Positions 19,479 to 41,464 of a DNA stretch of 64,000 bases are shown piece after piece (within the stretch, counting starts at the first letter, position 1; each line of letters opens with the position of its first letter). The position numbers and the translations under genes are program-made. Source of the stretch: Paulinella micropora (taxonomy: Eukaryota > Cercozoa > Imbricatea > Euglyphida). The stretch covers positions 401,419 through 465,418 of the forward strand of contig BJOX01000358.1 in assembly GCA_009731375.1 (NCBI GenBank), in the 5' to 3' direction. The notes under the pieces are model-generated. The model made no database searches and had not been told where the DNA came from. It worked only from the letters and a program-made list of their open reading frames with translations.

Positions 19479-20284
19479 TTGTCACGTGATTAATATCAAA
19501 GAGATCATAGTACAAAAACGGAAGTAGTAGAAATGACTCGGAAGCCGCGGTAAAAAAAAAGAAAAAAAATTAGACTGTGGAAACTGATCCAAAGAGCAGT
19601 GGAGAAAGAAAACTGAGGAAAATTGAGGACTCTCCGTGGCAACTGATAAAGGAGAAGAAAAACTAGTAAGGATACAAAGTCAGTGATACAATAAAAGGAA
19701 ACGAGTGGCAAACTTTCACAACTGCAGTGAACCGGTAATAGTACCGTGACTGAATATATTATTAATGTATATTGAAACTTGATGAAACTTGATTTTGTCT
19801 TTGAACAACATTGAAGTCAGTAAAACTAAAAAACTGAGTTGTAGGTAAAGTGTCACGGTGACTCAGGAGCTTTTAAACTGGACAGTGAAGGAGTGGCCGG
19901 CAAGTATTTTACCGGTATCGAAACAGTGCTTCCGTAAACCGTAAGAAAACTTGTGACGAGGCAGTGTCATTCACTTTCGCTGTACTCTCAGGCCAGAATA
20001 ATTGCTGTATTAAACAGTAGTACACGTAATCACTACCATCCAACTTACCGGGCCGCCCGCCGCCGGCTGACTCAGACTAAATCAGTCTATTTTAAATCAT
20101 GAGAGCAGTCTTGCCAAACTGAATTGCTCAAGAAAACTAAAAATTTATTTTCTTCATGATTCGCCGTATTCTCGCTGTCACGGAGTGAAAGCTGTCAGAT
20201 ATCCTGTTGCTATATTGAATAATCATTGCCTCATTGAAAGTCGGTCGTGAATCAGCTGCTGATCTACAGCCGACTTTGAATGAG
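19479..20284. other. 3' flank of the aminopeptidase gene, no gene seen
   Basis: About 0.8 kb of AT-rich unique sequence between element A and the aminopeptidase stop. I see no coding region. A poly(A) signal for the gene is expected here but none stands out. Confidence 0.5.
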
Positions 20285-31877
<11,593 letters not shown>

Positions 31878-31991
31878 CTTCGTTGTGTTTGAACAGAGTT
31901 CTGTTGCTTCTCCTGCAGGACTGTGGCGGTGCAAAAGTGCAATGAGTGGGAAATTGCTGCCGTCCGGCCTGTTCTTCACAGTGGACCGGTT

Positions 31992-32165
31992 CAATGCATA
32001 CATTGAAATTTTTTTTCAATGCATGCATTGAAATTTTTTTCAATGCGTGCATTGAAATTTTTGCATGCATTGACATTTTTCCATGCATCTAGTCCTAGTA
32101 GTCTAGCTAGTGCATGCATCTAAGTGCATCAAAATTTTTCAATGTATATGCATGCATATGCATTG
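31992..32165. repeat. Tandem palindromes CAATGCATGCATTG upstream of the aminopeptidase gene
   Basis: CAATGCATGCATTG-type palindromes occur at 31992, 32017 and 32041 with spacing of 24-25 bp and T-rich spacers, plus a partial one at 32063. A longer near-palindrome spans 32140-32165. They lie 115-290 bp upstream of the proposed start codon, where a promoter could be. Binding of a regulator is a guess. Confidence 0.6.
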
Positions 32166-32199
32166 AAATTTCAATGCATGTGCATCTAGTGATCATTCT

Positions 32200-32741
32200 C
32201 ATCGAACCTGAACACCTCAGTGACTATATCGGAATAGCATGATTGATACATTAAACTTAGTTCATCTCTGCTGTGTGATATCGATACATTGCCACCTAGC
32301 TTCCTACACGTACTGCTCGACGTCAGCTCCCTGATATCAACGCATCGCTACTGCGCTCAATTGTCTCAATCCCGCTTCCTCATCCCGATATCCTGCACCT
32401 GCTGATTTCATTCTACAATACTCTACACAATCGACACAGTTCTTTTTCATCTTTTTCTGAGGTTTAAAGAGATCTATCTTATTTATCCTTTTCCTTTTTC
32501 TCAGACAAGTCACTGACACATCGTTAGTAGTATAGGGGGCCACTTCCTGACACTTTTTCAGTGCAGCAGTTTCTCTAGAAAAACCATACTAAGAGCAGTT
32601 ATTTATTTTTTATGTTACATGTTTATAACAAATACAGATAGACAAAAGAAATAAAAACTGCTATCTGTAAATAATTATAATTTAAATAAAGAAAATAAAG
32701 ACACATATAGGATGACAAACAAAGACACACAGATATTTAGA
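32200..32741. other. AT-rich spacer, no gene seen
   Basis: AT content rises from about 32560 onward, which marks the left side of the virus-like island. No coding region is convincing here. Confidence 0.5.
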
Positions 32742-33118
32742 ATGTCCAATGGTAATAACGAAAAGATACTAATGGTAAAAATTCAATGGAGAGAAGGAGG
32801 AAAGGTTATCTGTAAGAGTTTCTGCATCTGAAAGAAAAAATCAAAAGAGCAAGCACTGGAAGAAGCAAAGAAATATCACGATGAATACCTAAATATGATG
32901 ATTTGAAAATTAATTACGATAAAGAAACAAGAATAATTAAAAAAGAAAAGAAGAAAATTTGGAAGCATAAAGATTTTAAGTGTGAATGTGGTGCAGAAAT
33001 ACATAATAATGGAAACAAAGGGCGACATATAAAGTCTCAGAAACATATTTCAGCAACTTACAAAATTATAGAAAAAGAAAAACCTCACATAGTTTTGATC
33101 AATTTATTATTTTTTTAA
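32742..33118 (+). pseudogene. Virus-type small zinc-finger protein (broken)
   Basis: The first part (32742-32900) reads VKIQWREGGKVICKSF, a TGA, then KKSKEQALEEAKKYHDEYL. This pattern (short beta strands, then a helix) is common in AP2/integrase-arm-like DNA-binding domains. After a one-base frame change the gene continues with a Cys-x-Cys...His...His finger (FKCECGAEI, RHIKSQKH). Small proteins with this finger are frequent in large DNA viruses, virophages and Polinton-like viruses of protists. One stop and one frameshift make it a pseudogene, or reflect sequencing errors. Family placement is by motif only. Confidence 0.5.
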
Positions 33119-33197
33119 TGTCTAATGTATTTACTTTCTTTTTATTCTTGCACTGCTTTGTATGTTCTCCAGTTTTACATCTAATGATTTTAATAAA

Positions 33198-34086
33198 TTA
33201 ATATTTTTTCTCTTTTGTAATTTGTTTAACTTTATCTACTAACTGCTCCTTCGGTTCTATTTCTTCCTGTTGCTCATCAACATGAGTCTTTAATAATTCA
33301 CTAGGCCTTACTAAGTCTTCTTCAGATACGATAACTTTGCAGCACTTACGGCCCTTAACCTTGAATATATTTTTACTAAATTACTTATCACCTTTAGAAA
33401 AAATAGTTCTTTCTAATTTTTTCTTACTCTTGTTCCCTTAGGGAATTCATTAATCAAAAGATTTTTGTATATTTCCTGCGTGTTTTTTTTTCAGTCCCTT
33501 CATAAACATTAATAGGAACTACTTTTATTGTTGTATAATATGTTTTATTATAAGCATCAACAACCTGATGATTAATCTGCACCCATTGAAAATTTTCATT
33601 AAATTTTCATATTAAATTTAACTCGTTTCATATTATTCTAATAAATGTATCTATTACGCCCATTGTTCTGTGGTATCCTACTTGAACTGTCCTATGTTCA
33701 ATATTATTTTGTCTGAAATATTCGGCCACTTGACCCTTAAACTCACCGCCAATATCTGAAGTAATTCTTTCAGACACCTTTTCAGTAAATATTTTTTTCA
33801 ACCCTTCTAAGATATAACCAGTTGTTTTATTTTTTACTGACTCAACCCAGCCACGACTGCTATATACATCTATTGTAACTAATCCAAAATTATAATTAGC
33901 ATTTCCCATCAAATCAATAAATACTTGGCTTAGTGGTTTTGCTTCTGGAGATGTTATCGTGTTCCATGTCTTAGGAGGTTTGGATTGCTTGTGTATTTCA
34001 ATTGTTTCTTCCAGTTTTTCTTTCCGCTCTGTCTACTCAGCAGTTTCTTGTTGTTGTTGTTGCTGATTTGTGTGTTTATTATCCAT
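33198..34086 (-). pseudogene. DDE-type (rve) integrase, Polinton/virophage-like, broken
   Basis: The reading starts at an ATG (34084-34086) nine bases past the preceding gene, with a poly-Gln run, an early TAG, then FIDLMGNANYNFGLVTIDVY (first Asp), ITSDIGGEF (second Asp) and GYHRTMGVIDTF, where the third acidic residue is Asp or is missing. A frame change near 33630 leads to WVQINHQVVDAYNKTYYTT, typical of the end of this fold, and an acidic C-terminal part reaches a stop at 33198. An integrase next to small AT-rich genes is typical of Polintons, Polinton-like viruses and virophages, which insert into host DNA. A retroelement origin is possible, but no RT lies nearby in this orientation. At least one stop and two or three frameshifts are present. 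Confidence 0.6.
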
Positions 34087-34095
34087 TGTATATTA

Positions 34096-34632
34096 TTAAA
34101 ATTTTAAGAAACATTTTTCAATATCATTATTTTTTTCTTTCTTAGCACCACCAGAAGATTGATTATACACTTTTACACTTACACTGCTTGACTTTTTACC
34201 CTTACTTTCCTTTAGTAGTACTTCGTCTTCACTTTCTTCACTTTCACTTTCGCTATCTTCTATTTCTTCTAGTTTATGCTTCTCTTCTTTTTTAGTGGTT
34301 TTCGTCTTTGATTTCTTTGCTTCCGCTTTCTTTCTTCTTATTTTCATCTTAGGCATCTTTTCTGCGATAATGTCTGTAAAATCACATTCTTCATCACTCT
34401 CACTGCTTTCTTCTGGTGTATCATCTTGGTCTTTTCCATTAATGATATCATTAGCAACACCCATTTCGGCCATGCGGTTTATCTTTTCCTCCATCTCTTC
34501 ATTATCGCCTACATAAGCCTGTCTACACTTTGCTAATTTCTCTTTTGAAATTTCACTCTTTTGTTGTTTCTTATTTTTTATTCCCTCAACTGATTTTCCC
34601 CAGTTCTTACGACTTGCTTCGGGAGACTGCAT
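34096..34632 (-). CDS. Acidic/basic low-complexity protein, virus-like island
   Basis: 178 codons, intact. I do not recognise it. The N-terminal third is basic and helical (RKNWGKSVEGIKNKKQQK), followed by acidic stretches (ESSESDEECDF, EIEDSESESEESEDE) and a basic Lys block (RRKKAEAKKSKTKTTKK) typical of nuclear or nucleic-acid-associated proteins. It ends nine bases before the integrase start, so the two were probably co-transcribed. Its 5' end faces the tail-fibre-like gene across 55 bp. Confidence 0.6.
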   Translation of the reverse strand: MQSPEASRKNWGKSVEGIKNKKQQKSEISKEKLAKCRQAYVGDNEEMEEKINRMAEMGVANDIINGKDQDDTPEESSESDEECDFTDIIAEKMPKMKIRRKKAEAKKSKTKTTKKEEKHKLEEIEDSESESEESEDEVLLKESKGKKSSSVSVKVYNQSSGGAKKEKNNDIEKCFLKF

Positions 34633-34687
34633 TTATACTAAGATTATTATATTTTAGTATTTTTAAAATAAATAATTAATTAATATA
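34633..34687. promoter_or_regulatory. AT-rich divergent intergenic region
   Basis: 55 bp, almost all A and T (TATTATATTTTAGTATTTTT and AATAAATAATTAATTAATAT), between two genes pointing away from each other. A shared two-way promoter is the simplest reading. No defined motif is recognised. Confidence 0.4.
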
Positions 34688-35971
34688 ATGTCAAACTTCA
34701 AGTCGCTCTTATGCTTGAATGAGTTGGCAGTCGATAGTCTAGATATAGCCAACCTTGACTTAACGAACACTAACATAGTGTGCTTAAACACAGACAGGGT
34801 GCCGGAAGATGCCGACCCGATAAATCTTTATTATACTGACGGGCGATTTGATGCGAGACTGGCCACCAAAAGCACAGCGGACATTAAACAAAGAGAAAAT
34901 TTATACTGTACAGAGCAACGAGTAAGGGATAATGACGAAGTCAAAGCCTCAACTCAACAAAGAAGCAATACTTCAAATCTGCACCAAATCAGCCTTTATA
35001 ATTTGATAGATACAAACATATCCGCACCAGTGGTCGATCAATACATAACATAGAACGATGTAGAAAGCAAATGGAGGAATACCACCCTTGGTTCAATTGA
35101 CACACTTTCGGATGTGGCCATAACCGCACCAATAGCTGCAAATAGTTATCTTACATATAATTCAATAAACTGGGTAAATAAAACCTTTCCAATAAATGTT
35201 GATGAAACATTAATATGGGAGGGAATTTGAATATAACAGGTGTGAATTTATTAAATACGATATCCGTTTCTTCAATCATAACCACGGCGACATTTGATGA
35301 TGCTTTTGATACACGGCTCGCAACTAAGTCAACCACCAACTTAGCAGAGGGGACAAACCTGTATTATACGAATGCGAGATTTGACACACGGCTCACAGCT
35401 AAAACAACCGAAGACTTAAAAGAGGGAACAAATCTATACTATACCGATGGTAGGCTTGACACACGACTCGCACCTAAAACTACCGCGGACTTGAAAAAGG
35501 GAACTAATCTATATTATACGACAGCGAGGGCTAATACAGACTTTGACACACGGCTAGGAACAAAATCAACTAATAACTTAGCAGAAGGCACTAATTTATA
35601 TTATACGACAGCAAGAGTAAATACAGATTTTGATACGAGACTGGCAACCAAGAGCACCACCAATTTAGCAGAAGGTACTAATTTATATTACACCACAGCG
35701 AGGGCTAATACAGACTTTGATACACGGCTCGCAACTAAATCAACCACTAACTTAGCCGAGGGAACAAACCTTTATTACACCAATGCGAGATTGGACACTC
35801 AATCAGCCCCCAAATCAACTACAAACTTAGCAGAAGGCACTAATTTATATTACACCACCGCACGAGATAATGCAAATTTGACACACGGCTCGCTACAAAA
35901 TCAACCACTAACTTAGCCGAGGGGACAAACCTTTACTATACGACAGCAAGAGTAAATACAGATTTTGATAC
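34688..35971 (+). pseudogene. Tail-fibre-like repeat protein, truncated by copia sequence
   Basis: Starts at ATG 34688 just after the AT-rich spacer. The product is built of repeats of about 23-27 residues with the core NLYYTxAR and DTRLATKSTTNLAEGT; ten units are visible. Before the main block is LSDVAITAPIAANSYLTYNS, a segment also typical of phage and giant-virus tail fibres or surface spikes. Such proteins form trimeric fibres for host binding. Damage: a TAG at 35051, a frame change near 35217 and another near 35876. At about 35972 the sequence switches, within a codon of the next repeat, to Ty1/copia sequence, so the C-terminus is lost. Transfer from a virus is inferred; I see no host gene of this type. 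Confidence 0.65.
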
Positions 35972-36651
35972 GAGTCGGTTCCTAAAACTCCGGAATCTTG
36001 GGAACCTAATCTGGAATCTTGCGCAGCGGCCAACGCAATCGATGATATAATTGGAAAACCCGGAATGCCCGGAATGGACATGTTCAGCGTGCCAGTTCTC
36101 GCTAATGTAGACAGAATTAGTGCGGAACAACCGATAGTCGGATTTGTAGAATCGGATTTTGCGGGGGATAAGAACTCACGTAAATCAAGATCCGGATATG
36201 TTTACTTATTCAACGGGACACCAATGTTGTGGTTCTCTAAGCTGCAATCCGTGATAGCCCAATCTACATTAGAGTCAGAGACTGTTTCAGCAAATGAGGC
36301 GGTCACAGAACTTCTTGCATTACAACAAACTTTACGGGATACGGAATAAATCTTGAAGGTCCCACTCTTCTCTTCGAGGATGACGAAGGAACGATATTAT
36401 TGTCGGAGAGAGGACTAGGGGAAGCTAGGACCAAGCACATAGAGGTCCGATACCACCTTCTAGCGCAACTCGTGAGAGAAGGAAAGGTCAAACTATTCCG
36501 GGTCCCTACGGAGGAAAATATCGCAGATGTGGTCACCAAAATACATTTTACGGTAGAGAAATTCAATTACCTGGCTGGAAAAATCTCCGTTGTGCTTAGT
36601 AGGCAAAATTGCGCTAAATTCAGGATAAAATTCGACCAATTCCCGTATTAG
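35972..36651 (+). pseudogene. Ty1/copia Pol, RNase H end
   Basis: Reads VGFVESDFAGDKNSRKSRSG, QSVIAQSTLESETVSANEAV, then after a frame change near 36340 FEDDEGTILLSERG, EARTKHIEVRYHLLAQLV and PTEENIADVVTK. These are the ordered landmarks of the copia-type RNase H: the D-x-A-G-D start, the STLE-E helix, the Asp strand, the ARTKHI-RYH block and the I-A-D-V-x-T-K end. The protease, integrase and RT are absent; the element is cut at 35972. Ends at a TAG near 36651. Confidence 0.85.
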
Positions 36652-36813
36652 TAAGGCTTATCATCTTGGACTTCGTTTTATATTCCCGGGGTATGCAATA
36701 CAGTAATTTTCTCGCATATTACACATAAGTTGCATAGGTGTGCGAATAGACGAGCGCCGACGGGGCCCGGTGGCGAATGACCGGTGCCGAAGTTCATTGC
36801 TCATTCCAGACGT

Positions 36814-36949
36814 TAGTATTTGAGGTTATCAAATCGTGACGACTTCACCCGGTTTGCTAACCTGAAATACTACTGAATCCCTTGAGACATTAGTATTTCA
36901 GGTTGTCAAAGCGTGATGACTTCCCCCGGTTTCTCAGCCTGAAATACTA
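36814..36949. repeat. Two tandem 59-bp hairpins in the copia 3' region
   Basis: 36814-36872 and 36891-36949 are about 80% alike, and each is bounded by inverted arms. In the second, TAGTATTTCAGG and CCTGAAATACTA pair perfectly over 12 bp; in the first one base differs. The loop sequence (GTGA-GACTTC-CCCGGTTT) is also kept. It could be an RNA structure of the element. Confidence 0.75.
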
Positions 36950-36951
36950 CG

Positions 36952-37690
36952 AAGATCGCGTCCCTTTCGCTCGTTCCGTTCCAACTTCTATATGCTTCGC
37001 TTCAGTTTCTATCTCTATGCACTTATATACATAAAAATTTATAAGAAGCCGACATGGAGTCCGGCTGGTCGGTGAACGTGCCACACGGGAGTGTGGAACA
37101 ACACGGAAGTACGTCAGACCAGCCGGATGTACCAGACAGGCCGATAATTACAGATATTGTGTCTTTGTTCATATACATATTATGTTACATTATGTTCTTT
37201 TTATATCCCTCTACGGGAAGCGCTGTCAAATTTATAAATCCATACTACCGGATGGATATGTACTGTATAGTTCAAGTTGATCATACCTTTTGATAGATCA
37301 GTACAGATGGATACATTATCATATGTCTTATTTTTATATATTATGGTTACTTACGCGATCATATATATATATCAGTATTATATGTGTATTATGACCATAT
37401 CGTACTTGTGTTACATACATAATGCTACTCAACATAGGATAGGGGGTGCGTAGGACCTAATCCTCTTCTCGTCGACCAGGCCTAGCTTGACTAGGGGGAG
37501 CTGCCCTGTATGTAATCTAGTTGATGCATACTTGCCCTAGCAAGCCGGGTAGCCACCATCGACATAACCTCTTGGAGAGAGTTAGGGTAAGAGTGAGTAA
37601 TATTATTATGTTTTAAGTCTGTGTTTTTATAATTTTCACAGAATAGTTGTATTGGGACCTACAGTTAATTTAATAATTTACTTTGATCCA
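36952..37690. other. Copia 3' non-coding region
   Basis: No gene. A 10-bp inverted pair CCGGCTGGTC (37061) and GACCAGCCGG (37117) lies at its left part. A short frame at 37054-37293 has no family features. Confidence 0.5.
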
Positions 37691-37742
37691 GGGGGAGTGT
37701 TAGACCTATTAATATAATTAACCGGATAGTCAGTATGGGCCG

Positions 37743-37981
37743 AGTAGGCATCACCCCCCGGATAGCCGGTTAAAAGTACCTTTTCCTGGTGACAGGTGCA
37801 CCAGCTTGTTTTTCAGTATTATTTGTCCGCATTTGGACCTGATGCCATTTTATTCCTGGTCTGTTGCCGTTTTCCTTTTTGGCTTCACTGAGCTAATATA
37901 ACGAGACATCATTCTCATCTTTTGAGGACTGTGTTTGGTTGTATTACCGACTTTTTACGAGCTATCGTTGGGGGCATTACA
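37743..37981 (+). repeat. 5' LTR of element B
   Basis: 239 bp, AGTAGGCATC...GGCATTACA. The first base of the usual TG end is changed. TSD GCCG lies just before it. Confidence 0.9.
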
Positions 37982-37983
37982 TT

Positions 37984-38001
37984 TGGAGTCCACATCACTA
38001 G
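37984..38001 (+). other. Primer-binding site, element B
   Basis: TGGAGTCCACATCACTAG two bases after the LTR. It shares TGGAGTC with element A, then differs. Confidence 0.65.
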
Positions 38002-38767
38002 GGTGATTTCTTTCTGCTTTGCCACACAGGCAACAGAGTGAATTTTCACTGACCTGTCTCACACGGGGACGTCAGACGAAAACAAATACTCCAACACAGC
38101 TCCCTCATAACTCTTTCACAAAACAAATAATTTGATTGGTCTCAAGCAGGTGTCTCGTACCCTCTAGCCCAATCAGTATCTGTGTGCTCACAAGGAGACA
38201 TCAGATACAAACTCTCTGTCGTTCTTGCTGTTCTCACACAGAGACCAAGAAGAAGGAGGTGGACAGAAGAGTGAAGGAACACACACAAAACACAAACAAG
38301 CATAGGGACAGGAGCACAACACTCTACCCTTCTAGTTTGTGCATTTATCTGCATTATCTCACACATACGTCAGAGTATTTTTGCAAATCTCTGATCGTTT
38401 TCTAAAGGTAGGTCTGAGAACCTATCCGACCGACTGTCGACTTCTCAAGGAGAGCTTTTCTAGCTTCTCTATTACTATCTGTGTGTAGGTCCAAGTGCCT
38501 CATACTAGATACAATATAGAAAAGAAGGAGGAGAAAGTAATCTGAGTAAGGAGAACAAGAAATCGGAGAAAGTCTCAAAGACTATTTTTCTCAAACAAAA
38601 ACAAACATACAAACAGTGTTTCATAGAGGACAGGGAATCTTATCCTACCCTCTCTATTAGTTTCTCTCTTCACTAGTCAATCGACTGAAGGAGGAACAGA
38701 ACACAAACGAACAAAAACCAAACATAGGAGCTGACACTGTCCTCCTGTTGATCACTACTACGACATC
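38002..38767 (+). other. 5' leader of element B
   Basis: About 0.77 kb with no gene, colinear in patches with the leader of element A. It lacks the A run of that leader. Confidence 0.7.
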
Positions 38768-41464
38768 ATGTCGACAGAGACCGCCGAAGTGAGTGAATTC
38801 TCGGAGGCAGATCAAAGAAGAGAAGAAGAAGAAGCAGGAGGAGGAGGAGGAAGAGGATTGAATGAAGGAGGAGGAGGAGGATTGAATGAAGGAGGAGGAG
38901 GAGATGAAGGAGTAGGAGGAGGAGTAGAAGAGGGCTGGGATGATGAAGGAAGATATGGAGGAGACGAAGATGAAGGAGGATTTGAACAAGAAGAGACGGG
39001 AGGAGGAGGAGCATATGGTAATCCCTTACCACCTGCCTACACGGGAGGAGGAGGACGAAAAATGATCGACTTGATTCATAGTGATGGAGAGGAGATCACA
39101 GTGGAGGAACAACAGTGGGTGCAAGACCACTATGACCTCACTAAAGAAGAGTTTGATAACAAGATGGGGGTAGAGAAGGATACCTATGTGTGGATCCCTC
39201 AGGATCAAAGAAGAGAGAAAAGTCGTGCTAAAAAGGATGTCTATATCCTATTATCAAACACAGCACAGCTCCTCGGCAAACTGGTCTCTGATCCAGAAGA
39301 GAGAAAGAAGATACAGCATATCAAGTTTGGGGACACACACACCCACCTTGAATTACTCGATGCTATCTTTGGGGTGTACACTCAAACCCTGATTTGGGAA
39401 CGTACATACGGCCCACGATGTGAGGGTTACCTCCAGTACACAAACCCAAGAGCAACGGCCAGATTCCTCGCGACTGGTCAGGAGGCAGTCGATGTAACAA
39501 AAATGAAGACCAATCTGGGTTCGAAAAACTCGAGTGGCATATTTCATTTTTTTACAATGGAAATAAAGGCCTTGGAGGAGGGGAAGGCAGAGATGGAAAA
39601 AAGCATTAAGGCAGCAGGAGAAACTCATCCTGTGATTGATGAGTTAGATAAGACCGACAGAGTTCTGACCAAGATCAGACTGTTAATGGGTGCGTTACTG
39701 CATAAGGAGGCATGGAAGAGATGGATTCCTACCAAGGATCACTCTGTCCTTAAATCACTTAGTAATGCACCACCGGTCGCCAACAAAGCAGGTGTTGACC
39801 AATATGTGGAGAAATATAATTTTCTCAGATCTGCTTCTGAATTGGTGGCCTTTATCACTCATGCTCAAAAGCTGGTGATATCTGAGAAGAAGAAGGCGAA
39901 AGAGAATGAGGAGTTCGAGAAGACGATGAGACTGGAAAGAATGAAAGCAAAAGTGAGTGGTGCAAAGACACACCCTCCGACATATTTGACCCCACCAGCT
40001 CCTGCCCCACCAGCCCCTGCACCCTCGGGCTCAACTACGGTGGTGGTCACAAACACGGAGAAGAAGGACAGACAGAACATCATAAATGCCTTCAAGGGGA
40101 AGAAAGGAGGAGTGGCAAGTCTCATGCTATATGCCAAGACGAGCTCAGACAAAGACTCTGATGCTTCGCTTTTGAGCAAGCTCAAAGAGATCAATGCCTG
40201 CATGAAGGCTTTTCCTTGCGACGAAACGCAGGAATACGAGGCCCTTGTTACTGTTTTTGACCAATCTCTAGTCTCGGAGGGATTTGATCTGACACAGTAC
40301 AAGTTTTTGAGAAAGAAGGAGGAGATTAAGAGAAACAATGCAACAGGCCTAGACGCTCAGTGTGAACTGGCGGTGGCCACACTCATTTCATATTTTCAAT
40401 CTCATGGATACCAGCATCTCTGCACTGGTACTCTCATAGGATTTGAAATCTTTGAGACAGTGGCGATGAGTTTGAGGAGTGCTGTTGGCTTGGCGGCGAC
40501 CCTTACGGAGGTAGTTTCCTCCTATGGGCTATTCTATGGCCGCAAGTCGATCATCCTCTATTTCTTTTCGGCGTTACACACAGTTAACCCGAGTAAGCTT
40601 ACTCAGCTCATACAACAATGCTCGACGTTTAGCTCAGTGAAGTCCAAGAACTTCCTCGAGACACACGTGTTCGAAAATACGGTTCAAAGCGTTGCTCCGT
40701 CAGCACTGTTTCAAGAAGTGATGAGTGCATGCTCAAACATGGACTCGCTCACGGAGGCACATACGGCACAGGCAGGCGGTGTACCTGTTGGCGCACAAGC
40801 CACGTACACAAACAGAGTTGCCGGTTGGAAGAGACAGAGAGAGCCAGACCTGAAGACCGCATGTTGGAGGTGGTTCGCGGGCTTGCAGTGTAAGGCACAG
40901 ATGGAGAACAGAGACTGCTCTTTCAATCATGATAGGCAGAACCCAACAGCAAGGGCAAATTTTCTGAGCAGGACGGAAGGCAAGGAACCGGGCCTTTTCA
41001 ATATGCTTCAGATTGCCGCTGTGAACGAAGGTTGGTATGCCAATATGTGTGATGATGAGGAGTTACGAGAGGCAATCATTACCTACATGAAGAGGATGAA
41101 GGAGAAGAAGGAGGAAAGGGAGAGACAAAAGAACTTAAAGGCCTCTCAAAGAGGACGAGAAGGAGGAGCAGGAGCAGGAGGACGAGGAGGAGGAGGAGGA
41201 GGAGGACGAGGAGGAGGAACATGGAGAGGAGCCTCGAGGTGGCAGGGAACCCCTCAGAGAGGAAGAGGAGGAGGTCGGGGATATACCCCTTATGGAGGGA
41301 GAGCTGTTCGAGCTCCAGCCCCCCCACCAAGAGGAGGAGGAGGCTCATGGGCAAGCTCCAACCCGAATTTCGGTCGAGCTCAGGCCTACAACACTGCCTC
41401 GGAGACCGATTCGTCATCCTACCCGGACACTACTCAAGGTAATCGTTTCGAGGTGGTGGAATGA
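38768..41464 (+). CDS. gag: Gag-like protein with CCCH finger and RGG tail, element B
   Basis: 898 codons, intact although pol of the same element is broken. Same plan as in element A: a Glu/Gly-rich N-terminus with repeated GLNEGGGGG; helical core with GYQHLCTGTLIGFEIF and YGLFYGRKSIILYF (near-identical in A); a Pro/Ala linker; a Cys-x8-Cys-x8-Cys-x3-His finger (CWRWFAGLQC...CSFNH); and an Arg/Gly-rich tail. It ends TGA-CTG, and the frame continues open into pol. Role: particle formation and RNA packaging. Confidence 0.85.
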   Translation: MSTETAEVSEFSEADQRREEEEAGGGGGRGLNEGGGGGLNEGGGGDEGVGGGVEEGWDDEGRYGGDEDEGGFEQEETGGGGAYGNPLPPAYTGGGGRKMIDLIHSDGEEITVEEQQWVQDHYDLTKEEFDNKMGVEKDTYVWIPQDQRREKSRAKKDVYILLSNTAQLLGKLVSDPEERKKIQHIKFGDTHTHLELLDAIFGVYTQTLIWERTYGPRCEGYLQYTNPRATARFLATGQEAVDVTKMKTNLGSKNSSGIFHFFTMEIKALEEGKAEMEKSIKAAGETHPVIDELDKTDRVLTKIRLLMGALLHKEAWKRWIPTKDHSVLKSLSNAPPVANKAGVDQYVEKYNFLRSASELVAFITHAQKLVISEKKKAKENEEFEKTMRLERMKAKVSGAKTHPPTYLTPPAPAPPAPAPSGSTTVVVTNTEKKDRQNIINAFKGKKGGVASLMLYAKTSSDKDSDASLLSKLKEINACMKAFPCDETQEYEALVTVFDQSLVSEGFDLTQYKFLRKKEEIKRNNATGLDAQCELAVATLISYFQSHGYQHLCTGTLIGFEIFETVAMSLRSAVGLAATLTEVVSSYGLFYGRKSIILYFFSALHTVNPSKLTQLIQQCSTFSSVKSKNFLETHVFENTVQSVAPSALFQEVMSACSNMDSLTEAHTAQAGGVPVGAQATYTNRVAGWKRQREPDLKTACWRWFAGLQCKAQMENRDCSFNHDRQNPTARANFLSRTEGKEPGLFNMLQIAAVNEGWYANMCDDEELREAIITYMKRMKEKKEERERQKNLKASQRGREGGAGAGGRGGGGGGGRGGGTWRGASRWQGTPQRGRGGGRGYTPYGGRAVRAPAPPPRGGGGSWASSNPNFGRAQAYNTASETDSSSYPDTTQGNRFEVVE

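Noticed and set aside
34688-35916. Plain bacterial or phage contamination
   Set aside because: The fibre gene shares a spacer with genes typical of eukaryotic integrating viruses and joins copia sequence directly. Contamination would need a chimera, which only reads can exclude.
37054-37293. Small gene in the copia 3' region
   Set aside because: The first part encodes the inverted repeat. No family features, and its position is non-coding in copia elements.
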